Source of the DNA: JADKAV01 sp963769435
GTDB lineage: Bacteria > Actinomycetota > Actinomycetes > S36-B12 > UBA10799
Direction: 5' to 3'
NCBI GenBank assembly: GCA_963769435.1
Contig: CAVYLN010000002.1
Location: 930,001-994,000, forward strand
Length of the DNA: 64,000 bases
Shown here: piece after piece, positions 62,429 to 64,000 of the stretch
Layout: each line of letters opens with the position of its first letter
How positions within the stretch are numbered: the stretch's first letter is position 1
Translations under genes and position numbers: made by a program
Notes under the pieces: model-generated
What the model saw: the letters and a program-made list of their open reading frames with translations, nothing else
What the model was told of the DNA's origin: nothing
The model's database searches: none

Positions 62429-63514
62429 TCAGCTACCAGCCGGCTGGTTCGGCGAGGTCACCTCGATCGACCCGTCGATGATGCCCTGCCTGATCTGCTC
62501 GAGCTGGTCCTTCAGCTCCTGCGGGACCTGCTCCTCGAAGTCGTGGAACGGTGCCAGACCGGTTCCGTCGTTCTCGAGAGTTCCGACGTACTCCTCACTG
62601 GTGAACTCGTCGTTGACCGCGGTGCCGATGGTGTCCTTCACGGCGATGTCGATCTTCTTGAGCACCGAGGTCAGGAACACGTCCTTGTACTGCGGCGCGG
62701 ACTCGTAGCCATCGCTGTCCACCCAGATGATGTCGGCCTTGCCGGTCGTCTGGGCTTCCTTGGCGGCACCGAGTCCGACCGGACCCGCCACCGGGAAGAT
62801 GATGTCCGCACCCTGCTGGATGAAGTTCTTCGCCAGCTGCTGCCCCTTCGCCTGGTCCTCGAAGCCACCCGCGAACGATCCCGCGTCAGGCTTGTTCTGG
62901 TCCCATCCGAGCACCTCGACGTTGGCGCCGTTCTGCTCGTTGTAGTACTGCACGCCCTCCCAGTAACCGTCCATGAACGCGGTCACCGACGGGATCGCGA
63001 GACCACCGAACGTGGCCACCTTGCCGCTCTGGCTCATCCCCGCCGCGAGGTATCCGGCCATGAACGAGGACTGCGCGGTGTTGAACAGCAGGCCCTTCAT
63101 GTTGTCGATCTTGGGATCGCTGGCCGCGTCGACGATCGCGAACTTCTCGTCCGGGTTGTCGGTGGCACCTTCCTTGGTCGCATCCTCCATGAGGAAGCCG
63201 ACGGTGATGATGATGCCGCAGTCGTCGTCGACGAGTGCGTTGATGTTGGGCGCGTAGTCGGTCTGGCTCTTCGACTCCAGGAACTTCTCCTGGATGCCGA
63301 ACTCGGCCACTGCGTCCTGCACACCCTTGTACGCCGAAGCGTTGAACGAGCGGTCGTCGATACCACCGGCGTCGGACACCATGCAGGCCAGGAAATCGCT
63401 GGCACCGGATGCTGCCGGGGACGCGCTGTCACCACCCTCGTCAGGTGCACTGCTGCAAGCGGCCAGGGCTAACGCTGCGGCCGCTCCCACGGCTGCGAAG
63501 CGAAGCATTTTCAT
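62429..63514 (-). CDS. bmpA: BMP-family nucleoside-binding lipoprotein
   Basis: A 361-residue substrate-binding lipoprotein. Signal peptide MKMLRFAAVGAAAALALAAC with the lipobox Cys at residue 20, then a Ser/Ala/Gly linker. The BMP fold has VSDAGGIDDRSFNASAYKGV, IITVGFLMEDATKEGATDNP, GLLFNTAQSSFMAGYLAAGM and DIIFPVAGPVGLGAAKEAQT. The start at 63514 has GGAGGAACGT upstream. An inverted repeat GTGAAC (63529-63534)/GTTCAC (63556-63561) in the upstream region may be regulatory; no clear promoter hexamers are seen in the 247-nt divergent gap to sdhC. Confidence 0.93.
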   Translation of the reverse strand: MKMLRFAAVGAAAALALAACSSAPDEGGDSASPAASGASDFLACMVSDAGGIDDRSFNASAYKGVQDAVAEFGIQEKFLESKSQTDYAPNINALVDDDCGIIITVGFLMEDATKEGATDNPDEKFAIVDAASDPKIDNMKGLLFNTAQSSFMAGYLAAGMSQSGKVATFGGLAIPSVTAFMDGYWEGVQYYNEQNGANVEVLGWDQNKPDAGSFAGGFEDQAKGQQLAKNFIQQGADIIFPVAGPVGLGAAKEAQTTGKADIIWVDSDGYESAPQYKDVFLTSVLKKIDIAVKDTIGTAVNDEFTSEEYVGTLENDGTGLAPFHDFEEQVPQELKDQLEQIRQGIIDGSIEVTSPNQPAGS

Positions 63515-63761
63515 ACGTTCCTCCAAACGTGAACTCGCCCCGGACTTTACGCTACGTTCACACGGCCTGTCCGGTGACCCGCCGGATCGACGCTGGTGCC
63601 ATTCCCGCGGCGACGAGGCCTCCGGATCGCAGGGGAAGGCACCCGCGGATCACGGGCCGGGCACCCCAGGTCCGGACATTCCGGTCTAACGGCACGGTGG
63701 GAAAGCCTCGCTCCGCACTCCCCACTAGCATGAATCTGTAACCATGCCCAAGGAGGTAACA

Positions 63762-64000
63762 GTGCCAAAGGCTTCTGTCGGCACGCTGTACCGGGGGCAC
63801 GAAGGAATGTGGACCTGGGTCGCCCATCGGATCACGGGCGTGGCGGTCTTCTTCTTCCTGCTCGTGCACGTCCTGGACACCGCTCTGGTCCGGGTCTCAC
63901 CCAACGCCTACGACGCGGTCATCGCCACGTACAAGACCCCGTTGGTCAACCTCATGGAGGTCGGCCTGGTCGGGGCGGTGCTGTTCCACGCGCTCAACGG
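63762..64000 (+). CDS. sdhC: Succinate dehydrogenase cytochrome b556 subunit, N-terminal part
   Basis: The first 79 codons of a gene cut by the right edge. It reads MPKASVGTLYRGHEGMWTWV, AHRITGVAVFFFLLVHVLDT and contains the His ligand region of the SdhC heme b helix (the first membrane helix begins at GVAVFFF). The GTG start at 63762 has AAGGAGG at 63750-63756. An in-frame ATG at 63744 would add six residues but lacks such spacing. In mycobacteria sdhC is likewise divergent from cdd. Confidence 0.9.
   Translation, partial: MPKASVGTLYRGHEGMWTWVAHRITGVAVFFFLLVHVLDTALVRVSPNAYDAVIATYKTPLVNLMEVGLVGAVLFHALN

Overview
This 64 kb window is chromosomal DNA of a high-GC actinobacterium (Actinomycetota). 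The evidence is a mycothiol glycosyltransferase (MshA), CarD, a SenX3-RegX3-type phosphate two-component system next to PhoU and gpmA, an actinobacterial-type XPB helicase, zinc-type S14, and gene orders shared with mycobacteria and streptomycetes. Most of it is housekeeping DNA. I see no prophage, IS element, CRISPR array, tRNA or rRNA.

Layout. Positions 1-2155: ppx/gppA (cut by the edge), DUF501, an FtsB-like divisome protein and a TipAS-type MerR regulator with its own promoter. Positions 2181-7957: amino-sugar synthesis (glmS, glmM), rplM-rpsI and a lone carbamate kinase. Positions 8064-30816: one long minus-strand block of translation genes (truA, rplQ, rpoA, rpsD, rpsK, rpsM, rpmJ, infA, map, adk, secY, then the spc and S10 operons and the str operon rpsL-rpsG-fusA-tuf). 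A Tat-exported lipoprotein amine oxidase sits between rplO and secY. Positions 31249-38292: small membrane proteins, rlmB-cysS-ispF-ispD, a PIN/TRAM protein, carD and a lipoprotein. Positions 38317-46049: regX3-senX3, phoU, a small ORF behind a probable PHO box, mshA, a YbjN gene, gpmA and a CIRCE-controlled groEL. Positions 46155-51419: a compact exopolysaccharide-type locus (UDP-GlcNAc 2-epimerase, secreted protein, BcsB-like protein, processive GT2). Positions 52132-55793: XPB helicase and its partner. Positions 55806-63514: larE, then a nucleoside uptake and salvage operon (bmpA, two-domain ATPase, two permeases, cdd, add). The start of sdhC closes the window.

The main biological oddity is the amine oxidase at 15556-16869. 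The segment that is C-terminal in flavin amine oxidases lies in front of the Rossmann FAD motif, so the protein looks circularly permuted. The best regulatory finding is a tandem 11-nt GTTCA array over the -35 of a 45-codon gene just after phoU.

Sequence quality matters here. Thirteen single-base indels interrupt ten genes, most of them essential (glmS, rplQ, map, adk, rplF, rpsC and others). They are far more likely sequencing or assembly errors than pseudogenes. I report each such gene as one repaired CDS and state where the frame breaks.
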